Source: Nomia melanderi
Taxonomy: Eukaryota; Arthropoda; Insecta; Hymenoptera; Halictidae
Reading direction: 5' to 3'
DNA: 64,000 bases
Assembly: GCF_051020985.1 (NCBI RefSeq)
Contig: NW_027475172.1
Coordinates: 310,001 to 374,000, forward strand
A program made the position numbers and the translations under genes. Positions 50,001-62,000 of this stretch are shown in pieces (the first letter of the stretch is position 1; every line of letters starts with the position of its first letter). Under the pieces are notes generated by a model. The model did not search any database and was not told the DNA's origin. It saw only the letters and a list, made by a program, of their open reading frames with translations.

Positions 50001-52848
50001 CACATTGCACAGATTCATGCGCCAGGGCCTCCTACAGACAATGCACTTTGATTTATTGCGCTATATGTAATAGCACCCGAGATATCACCAGATATATATT
50101 GGATTTTACCCTGACACTGAGTGTCCGGCCCCATGAGACGGTGGTTGTCTCGGCCCCTGGTGGTCCGAGGTCGTTCCCGCTGCACAGATTCATGCGCCAG
50201 GTCCTCCTGCAGATAATTCACTTTGGTTTATTGCGCTATCTCTAATAGCACCCAAGATATCACCAGTTATATATTGGATTTTTCCCTGACCCTGAGTGTC
50301 CGGCCCCATGAGACGGTGTTTTTCTCGGCCCCTGGTGGTCCGAGGTTGTTCCCGCTGCACAGATTCATGCGCCAGGGCCTCCTATAGACATATGCACTTT
50401 GATTTATTGCGCTATCTGTAATAGCACCCGAGATATCGCCAGATATATATTGGATTTTTCCCTGACCCTGAGTGTCCGGTCCCATGAGACGGTGTTTTTC
50501 TCGGTCCCTGGTGGTCCGAGGTCGTTCCCGCTGTACAGATTCATGCGCCAGGGCCTCCTACAGACAATGCAGTTTGATTTATTGCGCTATCTCTAATAGC
50601 ACCCGAGATATCGCCAGATATATATTGGATTTTCCCCTGAGCCTGACTGTCCGGCCCCATGAGACGGTGGTTGTCTCGGCCCCTTGTGGTCCGAGGTCGT
50701 TCTCGCTGTACAGATTCGTGCGCCAGGGCCTCCTACAGACAATGCACTTTAATTTATTGCGCTATCTGTAATAGCACCCGACATATCACCAGATATATAT
50801 TGGATTTTCCCCTGACCCTGAGTGTCCGGCCCCATGAGACGGTGGTTGTCTCGGCCCCTGGAGGTCCGAGGACGTTCCCGCTGCACAGATTCATGCGCCA
50901 GGGCCTCCTACAGACAATGCACTTTGATTTATTGCGCTATCTCTAATAGCACCCGCGATATCACCAGATATATATTGGATTTTCCCCTGACCCTGAGTGT
51001 CCGGCCCAATGAGACTGTGGTTTTCTCGTCCCCTGGTTGTCCGAGGTCGTTCCCACTGCACAGATTCAGGCGCCAGGGCCTCCTACAGACAATGTGCTTC
51101 GATTTATTGCGCTATCTGTAATAGCACCCGAGATATCACCAGATATATATTGGATTTTTCCCTGTCCCTGAGTGTCCGGCACCATGAGACTGTGGTTTTC
51201 TCGGCCCCTGGTGGTCCGAGGTCGTTCCCGTTGCACAGATTCATGCGCCAGGGCCTCCTGCAGATAATTCACTTTGGTTTATTGCGCTATCTCTAATAGC
51301 ACCCGAGATATCACCAGATATATATTGGGTTTTCCCCTGACCCTGAGTGTCCGGCCCCCTGAGACTGTGATTTTCTCGGACCCTGGTGGTGCGAGGTCGT
51401 TCGCGCTGCACAGATTCATGCGCTAGGGGCTCCTACAGACAATGCACTTTGATTTATCGCGCTATCTGTAATAGCACCCGAGAAAGCTCCAGATATATAT
51501 TGGATTTTTCCCTGACCCTGAGTGTCCGGCCCCATGAGACGATGGTTTTCTCCGCCCCTGGTGGTCCGAGGTCGTTCCCACTGCCCAGATTCATGCGCCA
51601 GGGCCTCCTACAGACAATGCAGTTTGATTTATTGCGCTATCTCTAATAGCACCCGAGATATCGCCAGATATATATTGGATTTTCCCCTGAGCCTGAGTGT
51701 CCGGCCCCATGAGACGGTGTTTTTCTCGGCCCCTGGTGGTCCGAGGTCGTTCCCGCTGTACAGATTCATGCGCCAGGGCCTCCTACAGACAATGCACTTT
51801 GATTTATTGCGCTATCTGTAATAGCACCCGAGATATCGCCAGATATATATTGGATTTTTCCCTGACCCTGAGTGTCCGGTCCCATGAGACGGTGGTTTTC
51901 TCGGCCGCTGGTGGTCCGAGGTCGTTCCCGCTGTACAGATTCATGCGCCAGGGCCTCCGACAGACAATGAACTATGATTTATTGCGCTATATGTAATAGC
52001 ACCCGAGATATCACCAGATATATATTGGATTTTACCCTGACCCTGAGTGTCCGGCCCCATGAGACGGTGGTTGTCTCGGCCCCTGGTGGTCCGAGGTCGC
52101 TCCCGCTGCACAGATTCATGCGCCAGTGTCTCCTGCAGATAATTCACTTTGGTTTATTGCCCTATCTCTAATAGCACACAAGATATCAACAGATATATAT
52201 TGGATTTTTCCCTGACCCTGAGTGTCCGGCCCCATGAGACTGTGGTTTTCTCGGCCCCTGGTGGTCCGAGGTCGTTCCCGCTGTACAGATTCATACGCCA
52301 GGGCCTCCTACAGACAATGCACTTTGATTTATTGCGCTATCTGTAATAGCACCCGAGATATCGCCAGATATATATTGGATTTTTCCCTGACCCTGAGTGT
52401 CCGGTCCCATGAGACGGTGTTTTTCTCGGCCCCTGGTGGTCCGAGGTCGTTCCCGCTGTACAGATTCATGCGCCAGGGCCTCCTACAGACAATGCAGTTT
52501 GATTTATTGCGCTATATGTAATAGCACCCGAGATATCACCAGATATATATTGGATTTTACCCTGACCCTGAGTGTCCGGCCCCATGAGACGGTGGTTGTC
52601 TCGGCCCCTGGTGGTCCGAGGTCGTTCCCGCTGCACAGATTCATGCGCCAGGGCCTCCTACAGACAATGCACTTTGATTTATTGCGCTATCTGTAATAGC
52701 ACCCGAGATATCACCAGATATATATTTTATTTTTCACTGACCCTGAGTGTCCGGCACCATGAGACGGTGGTTTTCTCGGCCCCTGGTGGTCGGAGGTCGT
52801 TCTCGCTGCACAGATTCATGCGCCAGGGCCTCCTATAGATAATTCACT

Positions 52849-53023
52849 TTGGTTAATTGCGCTATCTCTAATAGCACCCGAGATATCACCAGATATATAT
52901 TGGATTTTTCCCTGACCCTGACAGTCCCGCCCCATGAGACTGTGATTTTCTCGGCCCCTGGTGGGCCGAGGTCGATCCCGCTGCACAGATTCATGCGCCA
53001 GGGCCTCCTACAGACAATGCATT
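52849..53023 (+). repeat. E-type monomer embedded in zone D
   Basis: It carries gaccctgacagtcccgcc, catgagactgtgattttc and gtcgatcccgctgcac. This combination is matched best at 63,576-63,750, almost 11 kb away, including the unusual gtcccgcc. Its neighbours are D and A types. It is the first E-type monomer in the window and precedes the E zone by about 2.5 kb. Confidence 0.75.
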
Positions 53024-56000
53024 TTGGTTTATTGCGCTATCTCTAATAGCACCCGCGATATCACCAGATATATATTGGATTTTCCCCTGACCCTGAGTGT
53101 CCCGCCCCATGAGACTGTGGTTTTATCGTCCCCTGGTTGTCCGAGGTCGTTCCCACTGCACAGATTCAGGCGCCAGGGGCTCCTACAGACAATGCGCTTC
53201 GATTTATTGCGCTATCTGTAATAGCACCCGAGATATCACCAGATATATATTGGATTTTCCCCTGACCCTGAGTGTCCGGCCCCCTGAGACTGTGATTTTC
53301 TCGGACCCTGGTGGTGCGAGGTCGTTCCCGCTGCACAGATTCATGCGCCAGGGGCTCCTACAGACAATGCACTTTGATTTATCGCGCTATCTGTAATAGC
53401 ACCCGAGAAAGCTCCAGATATATATTGGATTTTTCCCTGACCCTGAGTGTCCGGCCCCATGAGACGATGGTTTTCTCCGCCCCTGGTGGTCCGAGGTCGT
53501 TCCCACTGCCCAGATTCATGCGCCAGGGCCTCCTACAGACAATGCAGTTTGATTTATTGCGCTATATGTAATAGCACCCGAGATATCACCAGATATATAT
53601 TGGATTTTACCCTTACCCTGAGTGTCCAGCCCCATGAGACGGTTGTTGTCTCGGCCCCTGGTGGTCCGAGGTCGTTCCCGCTGCACAGATTCATGCGCCA
53701 GTGTCTCCTGCAGACAATGAACTTTGATTTATTGCGCTATATGTAATAGCACCCGAGATATCACCAGATATATATTGGATTTTACCCTGACCCTGAGTGT
53801 CCGGCCCCATGAGACGGTGGTTTTCTCGGCCCCTGGTGGTCCGAGGTCGTTCCCGCTGCACAGATTCATGCGCCAGGTCCTCCTGCAGATAATTCACTTT
53901 GGTTTATTGCGCTATCTCTAATAGCACCCAAGATATCACCAGATATATATTGGATTTTTCCCTGACCCTGAGTGTCCGGCCCCATGAGACTGTGGTTTTC
54001 TCGGCCCCTGGTGGTCCGAGGTCGTTCCCGCTGAACAGATTCATGCGCCAGGGCCTCCTACAGACAATGAACTTTGATTTATTGCGCTATATGTAATAGC
54101 ACCCGGGATATCACCAGATATATATTGGATTTTACCCTGACCCTGAGTGTCCGGCCCCATGAGACGGTCGTTGTCTCGGCCCCTGGTGGTCCGAGGTCGT
54201 TCCCGCTGCACAGATTCGTGCGCCAGGGCCTCCTACAGACAATGCACTTTTATTTATTGCGCTATCAGTAATAGCACCCGAGATATCACCAGATATATAT
54301 TGGATTTTTCACTGACCCTGAGTGTCCGGCCCCATGAGACGGTGGTTTTCTCGGCCCCTGGTAGTCCGAGGTCGTTCCCGCTGTACAGATTCATGGGCCA
54401 GGGCCTCCTACCGACAATGAACTTTGATTTATTGCGCTATATGTAATAGCACCCGAGATATCACCAGATATATATTGGATTTTACCCTGACCCTGAGTGT
54501 CAGGCCCCATGAGACGGTTGTTGTCTCGGCCCCTGGTGGTCCGAGGTCGTTCCCGCTGCACAGATTCATGCGAAAGTGTCTCCTGCAGACAATGAACTTT
54601 GATTTATTGCGCTATATGTAATAGCACCCGAGATATCACCAGATATATATTGGATTTTACACTGACCCTGAGTGTCCAGCCCCATGAGACGGTTGTTGTC
54701 TCGGCCCCTGGTGGTCCGAGGTCGTTCCCGCTGCACAGATTCATACGCCAGCGTCTCCTGCAGATAATTCACTTTGGTTTATTGCCCTATCTCTAATAGC
54801 ACCCAAGATATCAACAGATATATATTGGATTTTACCCTGACCCAGAGTGTTCGGCCCCATGAGACTGTGGTTTTCTCGGCCCCTGGTGGTCCGAGGTCGT
54901 TCACATTGCACAGATTCATGCGCCAGGGCCTCCTACAGACAATGCACTTTGATTTATTGCGCTATATGTAATAGCACCCGAGATATCACCAGATATATAT
55001 TGGATTTTACCCTGACCCTGAGTGTCCGGCCCCATGAGACGGTGGTTGTCTCGGCCCCTGGTGGTCCGAGGTCGTTCCCGCTGCACAGATTCATGCGCCA
55101 GGTCCTCCTGCAGATAATTCACTTTGGTTTATTGCGCTATCTCCAATAGCACCCAAGATATCACCAGATATATATTGGATTTTTCCCTGACCCTGAGTGT
55201 CCGGCCCCATGAGACTGTGGTTTTTTCGGCCCCTGGTGGTCCGAGGTCGTTCCCGTTGCACAGATTCATGCGCCAGGGCCTCCTGCAGATAATTCACTTT
55301 GGTTTATTGCGCTATCTCTAATAGCACCCGAGATATCACCAGATATATGTTGGATTTTTCACTGACCCTGAGTGTCCGGCCCCATGAGACGGTGGTTTTC
55401 TCGGCCCCTGGTGGTCCGAGGTCGTTCCCGCTGTACAGATTCATGCGCCAGGGCCTCATAGAGACAATGCACTTTGATTTATTGCGCTGTCTGTAAGAGC
55501 ACCCGAGATATCATCAGATATATATTCAATTTTTCCCCGACCCTGAGTGTCCGGCCCCATGTGTCGGTGGTTTTCTCGGCCCCTGGTGGTCCGAGGTCGA
55601 TCCCGCTGCACAGATTCATGCGCCAGGGCCTCCTACAGAGAATGCACTTTGATTTATTTCGCTATCTCTAATAGCACCCGACATATCACCAGATATATAT
55701 TGGATTTTTCCTTGACCCTGACAGTTCGGCCCCACGAGACGGTGATTGTCTCGGCCCCTGGTGGTCCGAGGTCGATCCCGCTGCACAGATTCATGCGCCA
55801 GGGCCTCCTATAGATAAATCACTTTGGTTTATTGCGCTATCTATAATAGCACCCGAGGTATCACCAGATATATATTGGATTTTTCCCTGACCCTGAGTGT
55901 CCGACCCCATGAGACGGTGGTTTTCTCGGCCCCTGGTGGTCCGAGGTCGTTCCTGCTGCACAGATTCATTCGCCAGTGCCTCCTACAGACAATGCACTTT

Positions 56001-56348
56001 GATTTATTGCATTATCTCTAATAGCACCCGAGATATCACCAGATATATATTGGATTTTTCCCTGACCCTGACAGTCCGGCCCCATGAGACGGTGATTTTC
56101 TCGGCCCCTGGTGGTCCGAGGTCGATCCCGGTGCACAGCTTCATGCGCCAGGGCCTCCTACAGTCAATGCAGTTTGATTTATTGCGCTATCTGTAATAGC
56201 ACCCGAGATATCACCAGATATATGCTGGATTTTTACATGACCTTGGGTGACGAATTCCAAATATCTGTAATTTTCTCGGCGCCTGGTGGCCCGAGGTCAT
56301 TCCTGCTGCACAGATTCATTCGCCAGTGCCTCCTACAGACAATGCACT

Positions 56349-56658
56349 TTGATTTATTGCGCTATCTCTAATAGCACCCGAGATATCAGCAGATATATAT
56401 TGGATTTTTCCCTGACCCTGACAGTCCGGCCCCATGAGACGGTGGTTTTCTCGGCCCCTGGTGATCCGAGGTCGATCCCGCTGATCACATTCATGAGCCA
56501 AGGCTCCTGCACCCGAGATATCACGAGATATATGCTGGATTTTTACATAACCATGGGTGACGGATTCCGAATATCTGTAATTTTCTCGGCCCCTGGTGGT
56601 CCGAGGTAGATCCTGCTGCACAGGCTCATTCGCCAGTGCCTCCTACAGACACGGCACT
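56349..56658 (+). repeat. Monomer pair fused by a 40-bp deletion, copy 1 (310 bp)
   Basis: The right arm reads gagccaaggctcctgc and passes directly into acccgagatatcacgag at about 56,510. Against the consensus, 39 bp from the end of one monomer to the start of the next (including the TAA-TAG) are missing, plus one more base in the arm. The three bases gca occur at both ends of the 39-bp loss. The second half is a B-type monomer with acataaccatgggtgac. The normal stop pair is lost, so one forward frame runs through both monomers; nothing suggests it is coding. Confidence 0.88.
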
Positions 56659-57708
56659 TTGATTTATTTCGCTGTCTCTATTAGTACCCGAGATATCACC
56701 AGATATATATCGGATTTTTCCCTGACCCTGACAGTCCGGCCCCATGAGACGGTGATTTTCTCGGCCCCTGGTGGTCCGAGGTCGTTCCCGCTGTACAGAT
56801 TCATACGCCAGGGCCTCCTATAGATAATTCACTTTGGTTTATTGCCCTATCTCTAATAGCACCCGAGATATCACCGGATATATATTGGATTGTTCCCAGA
56901 CCCTGACAGTCCGGCCCCATGTGTCGGTGGTTTTCTCGACCCCTGATGGTCCGAGGTCGTTCCCGCTGCACAGATTCATGCGCCGGGGCCCCCTGCAGAT
57001 AATTCACTTTGATTAATTGCGCTATCTCTAATAGCACCCGAGATATCACCAGATATATATTGGATTTTTCCCAGACCCTGACAGTCCGGCCCCATGAGAC
57101 GGTGATTTTCTCGGCCCTTGGTGGTCCGCGGTCGATCCCGCTACACAGATTCATGCGCCAGGGCCTCCTACAGACAATGCACTTTGATTTATTGCGCTGT
57201 CTGTAAGAGCACCCGAGATATCATCAGATATATATTCAATTTTTCCTCGACCCTGAGTGTCCGGCCCCATGTGTCGGTGGTATTCTCGGCCCCTGGTGGT
57301 CCGAGGTCGATCCCGCTGCACAGATTCATGCGCCAGGGCCTCCTACAGAGAATGCACTTTGATTTATTTCGCTATCTCTAATAGCACCCGACATATCACC
57401 AGATATATATTGGATTTTTCCTTGACCCTGACAGTTCGGCCCCACGAGACGGTGATTGTCTCGGCCCCTGGTGGTCCGAGGTCGATCCCGCTGCACAGAT
57501 TCATGCGCCAGGGCCTCCTATAGATAAATCACTTTGGTTTATTGCGCTATCTATAATAGCACCCGAGATATCACCAGATATATATTGGATTTTTCCCTGA
57601 CCCTGACAGTCCGGCCCCATGAGACGGTGATTTTCTCGGCCCCTGGTGGTCCGTGGTCGATCCCGCTGCACAGATTCATTCGCCAGTGCCTCCTACAGAC
57701 AATGCACT

Positions 57709-58018
57709 TTGATTTATTGCGCTATCTCTAATACCACCCGAGATATCAGCAGATATATATTGGATTTTTCCCTGACCCTGACAGTCCGGCCCCATGAGAC
57801 GGTGGTTTTCTCGGCCCCTGGTGATCCGAGGTCGATCCCGCTGATCACATTCATGAGCCAAGGCTCCTGCACCCGAGATATCACGAGATATATGCTGGAT
57901 TTTTACATAACCATGGGTGACGGATTCCGAATATCTGTAATTTTCTCGGCCCCTGGTGGTCCGAGGTAGATCCTGCTGCACAGGTTCATTCGCCAGTGCC
58001 TCCTACAGACACGGCACT
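57709..58018 (+). repeat. Monomer pair fused by a 40-bp deletion, copy 2 (310 bp)
   Basis: Same junction as at 56,510, here at about 57,870, with the same flanking variants (ctgatcacattcatgagcc, atatcacgag, acataaccatggg). The identical breakpoint shows descent from one deletion event followed by duplication. It is 1,360 bp downstream of copy 1. Confidence 0.88.
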
Positions 58019-58718
58019 TTGATTTATTTCGCTATCTCTAATAGCACCCGACATATCACCAGATATATATTGGATTTTTCCTTGACCCTGACAGTTCGGC
58101 CCCACGAGACGGTGATTGTCTCGGCCCCTGGTGGTCCGAGGTCGATCCCGCTGCACAGATTCATGCGCCAGGGCCTCCTATAGATAAATCACTTTGGTTT
58201 ATTGCGCTATCTATAACAGCACCCGAGATATCACCAGATATATATTGGATTTTTCCCTGACCCTGACAGTCCGGCCCCATGAGACGGTGATTTTCTCGGC
58301 CCCTGGTGGTCCGGGGTCGATCCCGCTGCACAGATTCATTCGCCAGTGCCTCCTACAGACAATGCACTTTGATTTATTGCGCTATCTCTAATACCACCCG
58401 AGATATCACCAGATATATATTGGATTTTTCCCTGACCCTGACAGTCCGGCCCCATGAGCCGGTGATTTTCTCGGCCCCTGGTGGTCCGAGGTCGATCCCG
58501 CTGCACATATTCATGCGACAGGGCCTCCTACAGACAATGCAGTTTGATTTATTGCGCTATCTGTAATAGCACCCGAGATATCACCAGATATATGCTGGAT
58601 TTTTACATGACCTTGGGTGACGAATTCCAAATATCTGTAATTTTCTCGACGCCTGGTGGTCCGAGGTCATTCCTGCTGCACAGATTCATTCGCCAGTGCC
58701 TCCTACAGACAATGCACT

Positions 58719-59028
58719 TTGATTTCTTGCGCTATCTCTAATAGCACCCGAGATATCACCAGATATATATTGGATTTTTCCTTGACCCTGACAGTCCGGC
58801 CCCATGAGACGGTGGTTTTCTCGGCCCCTGGTGATCCGAGGTCGATCCCGCTGATCATATTCATGCGCCAAGGCTCCTGCACCCGAGATATCACCAGATA
58901 TATGGTGGATTTTTACATAACCATGGGTGACGGATTCCGAATATCTGTAATTTTCTCGGCCCCTGGTGGTCCGAGGTAGATCCTGCTGCACAGGTTCATT
59001 CGCCAGTGCCTCCTACAGACACGGCACT
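58719..59028 (+). repeat. Monomer pair fused by a 40-bp deletion, copy 3 (310 bp)
   Basis: Same junction at about 58,880. This copy has ctgatcatattcatgcgcc, atatcaccag and atatggtggattttt, so at two sites it has the ancestral state where copies 1 and 2 are changed. It is 1,010 bp downstream of copy 2. Confidence 0.87.
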
Positions 59029-62000
59029 TTGATTTATTGCGCTGTCTCTATTAGTACCCGAGATATCACCAGATATATATCGGATTTTTCCCTGACCCTG
59101 ACAGTCCGGCCCCATGAGACGGTGATTTTCTCGACCCCTGGTGGTCCTAGGTCGTTCCCGCTGCACAGATTCATGCGCTATGGCCTCCTGCAGACAATGC
59201 ACTTTGATTTATTGCGCTATCTGTAATATCACCGGAGATATCACCATATATATATTGGATTTTCCCCTGTCCCTGAGTGTCCGGGCCCATGAGACGGTGG
59301 TTTTCTCGGCCCCTGGTGGTCCGAGGTCGTTCCCGCTGTACAGATTCATGCGCCAGGGCCTCCTATAGATAATTCACTTTGGTTTATTGCCCTATCTCTA
59401 ATAGCACCCGAGATATCACCGGATATATATTGGATTGTTCCCAGACCCTGACAGTCCGGCCCCATGTGTCGGTGGTTTTCTCGACCCCTGGTGGTCCGAG
59501 GTCGATCCCGCTGCACAGATACTTGCGCCAGGGCCCCCTGCAGATAATTCACTTTGATTAATTGCGCTATCTCTAATAGCACCCGAGATATCACCAGATA
59601 TATATTGGATTTTCCCCTGACCCTGAGCGTCCGGCCCCATGAGACGGTGGTTTTCTCGGCCCCTGGTGGCCCGAGGTCTTTCCCGCTGCACAGATTCATG
59701 CGCCAGGGCCCCCTGCAGATAATTAACGTTGATTTATTGCGCTATCTGTAATAGCACCCGAGATATCACCAGATATATATTGGATTTTCCCCTGACCCTG
59801 AGAGTCCGGCCCCATGAGACGGTGGTTTTCTCGGCCCCTGGTGGTCCGAGGTCGTTCCCGCTGCACAGATTCATGCGCCAGGGCCCCCTGTAGATAATTA
59901 ACTTTGATCTATTGCGCTATCTGTAATAGCACCCGAGATATCACCAGATATATGCTGGATTTATACATGACCCTGACAGTCCGGTCCCATGAGTCGGTGA
60001 TTTTCTCGGCCCCTGGTGGTCCGAGGTCGACCCCGCTCCACAGATTCATGCGCAAGGGCCTCCTACAGACAATGCACTTTGATTTATTGCGCTATCTGTA
60101 ATCGCACCCGAGATATCACCATATATATATTGGATTTTCCCCTGACCCTGAGTGTCTGGCGCAATGAGACGGTAGTTTTCTCGGCCCCTGGTGGTCCGAG
60201 GTCGTTCCCGCTGCACAGATTCACGCGACAGGGCCTCCTACAGACAATGAACTTTGATTTATTGCGTTATCTGTAATAGCACCCGAGATATCACCAGATA
60301 TATGCTGGATTTTTACATGACCTTGGGTGACGGATTCCAAATATCTGTAATTTTCTCTGCGCCTGGTGGTCCGAGGTCGATCCCGCAGCACAGATTCATG
60401 CGCCAGGGCCTCCTACAGACAATGCACTTTGATTTATTGCGCTTTCTGTAATAGCACCCGTGATATCATCATATATATATTGGATTTTCCAATGACCCTG
60501 AGCGCCCGGCCCCATGAGACGGTGGTTTTCTCGGCCCCTGGTGGTCCGAGGTCGTTCCCGCTGCACAGATTCATGCGCCAGGGCCCCCTGCAGATAAATA
60601 ACTTTGATTTATTGCGCTATCTGTAATAGCACCCGAGATATCACCAGATATATGCTGGATTTTTACACGACCCCGACAGTCCGGACCCATGAGTCGGTGA
60701 TTTTCTCGGCCCCTGGTGGTCCGAGGTCGATCCCGCTGCACAGATTCATGCGCAAGGGCCCCCTGCAGATAGTTCAGTTTGATTTATTGCGCTATCTCTA
60801 ATAGCACCCGAGATATCACCAAACATATATTGGATTTTTCCCTGACCCTGACAGTCCGGCCCCATGAGACGGTGATTTTCTCGACCCCTGGTGGTCCTAG
60901 GACGTTCCCGCTGCACAGATTCATGCGCCAGGGCCCCCTGCAGATAACTCACTTTGATATATTGCGCTATCTCTAATAGCACCCGAGATATCACCAGATA
61001 TATATTGGATTTTCCCCTGACCCTGAGTGTCCGACCCCATGTGACGGTGGTTTTCTCGGCCCCTGGTGGTCCGAGGTCGTTCCCGCTGCACAGATTCATG
61101 TGCCAGGGACTCCTATAGATAATTCACTTTGGTTTATTGCGCTATCTCTAATAGCACCCGAGATATCACCAGATATATATTGGATTTTTCCCTGACCCTG
61201 ACATTCCGGCCCCATGAGACGGTGATTTTCTCGGCCCCTGGTGGTCCGAGGTCGATCCCGCTGCACAGATTCATGCGCCAGGGCCTCCTACAGACAATGC
61301 ATTTTGGTTTAGTGCGCTATCTGTAATAGCACCCGCGATATCACCAGATATATATTGGATTTTTCCCTGACCCTGCGTGTCCGACCCCATGAGACGGTGG
61401 TTTTCTCGGCCCCTGGTTGTCCGAGGTCGTTCCCGCTGCACAGATTCATGCGACAGTGCCTCCTGCAGACAATGCACTTTGATTTAGTGCGCTATCTCTA
61501 ATAGCACCCGAGATATCACCAGACATATATTGGATTTTCCCTGGCCCTGAGTGTCCGGCCCCACGAGACGGTAGTTTTCCCGGCCCCTGGTGGTCCGAGG
61601 TCGATCCCGCTGCACAGATTCATGCGCCGGGGCCTCCTACCGACAATGCACTTTGATTTATTGCGCTATCTATAATAGCACCCGAGATATCACCAGATAT
61701 ATATTGGATTTTCCCTGACCCTGAGTGTCCGAAACCATGAGACGGTGGTTTTCTCGGCCCCTGGTCGTCCGATGTAGTTCCCGCTCCACAGATTCATGCG
61801 CCAGGGCCTCCTGCAGACAATGAACTTTGATTTAATTCGCTATCTCTAATAGCACCCGAGTTATCACCAGATATATATTGGATTTTTGCTTGACCCTGAG
61901 AGTCCGGCCCCATGTGTCGATGGTTTTCTCGGTCCTTTGTGGTCCGAGGTCGTTCCCGCTGCACAGATTCATGCGCCAGGGCCTCCTGCAGACAATGCAC

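Larger units (their letters stand above)
40597..55298 (+). repeat. Zone D: 84-monomer mosaic rich in the D subfamily
   Basis: All units are in register apart from two one-base gains (48,297 and 50,223 monomers, in agacatatgcac). D monomers carry gattttaccctgac or gattttacactgac, often with gctatatgtaat at the junction and ggttgttgtctcgg. They start at 40597, 40772, 41997, 42172, 43397, 43572, 43747, 44622, 45497, 45672, 47947, 48122, 49523, 49698, 49873, 50048, 51974, 52499, 53549, 53724, 54074, 54424, 54599, 54774 and 54949. No B-type monomer occurs. Repetition is patchy: 40,597 matches 41,997 (8 monomers), 42,172-42,871 matches 43,747-44,446 (9 monomers), and 48,297-48,822 matches 50,223-50,748 (11 monomers + 1 bp). 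Confidence 0.85.
55299..59028 (+). repeat. Zone E, part 1: irregular HOR with three 40-bp-deleted monomer pairs
   Basis: E monomers have gaccctgacagtccgg in place of gaccctgagtgtccgg, and often gtcgatcccgctg. The run 55,474-57,183 (1,710 bp = 10 units minus 40) restarts at 57,184, with the same rare junction gctgtctgtaagagc. A 660-bp unit (57,359-58,018) restarts at 58,019. The three copies end in the same deleted pair but differ in how many monomers precede it. B-type monomers return here (56,174 and 58,544, with gacgaattccaaatatctg). Confidence 0.83.

Noticed and set aside
56286..56609. A 107-codon forward frame crossing two monomers, repeated at 57,646 and 58,656
   Set aside because: It is open only because the 40-bp deletion removed the TAA-TAG of the junction. 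It contains the same out-of-phase translation as neighbouring units and no recognisable domain.
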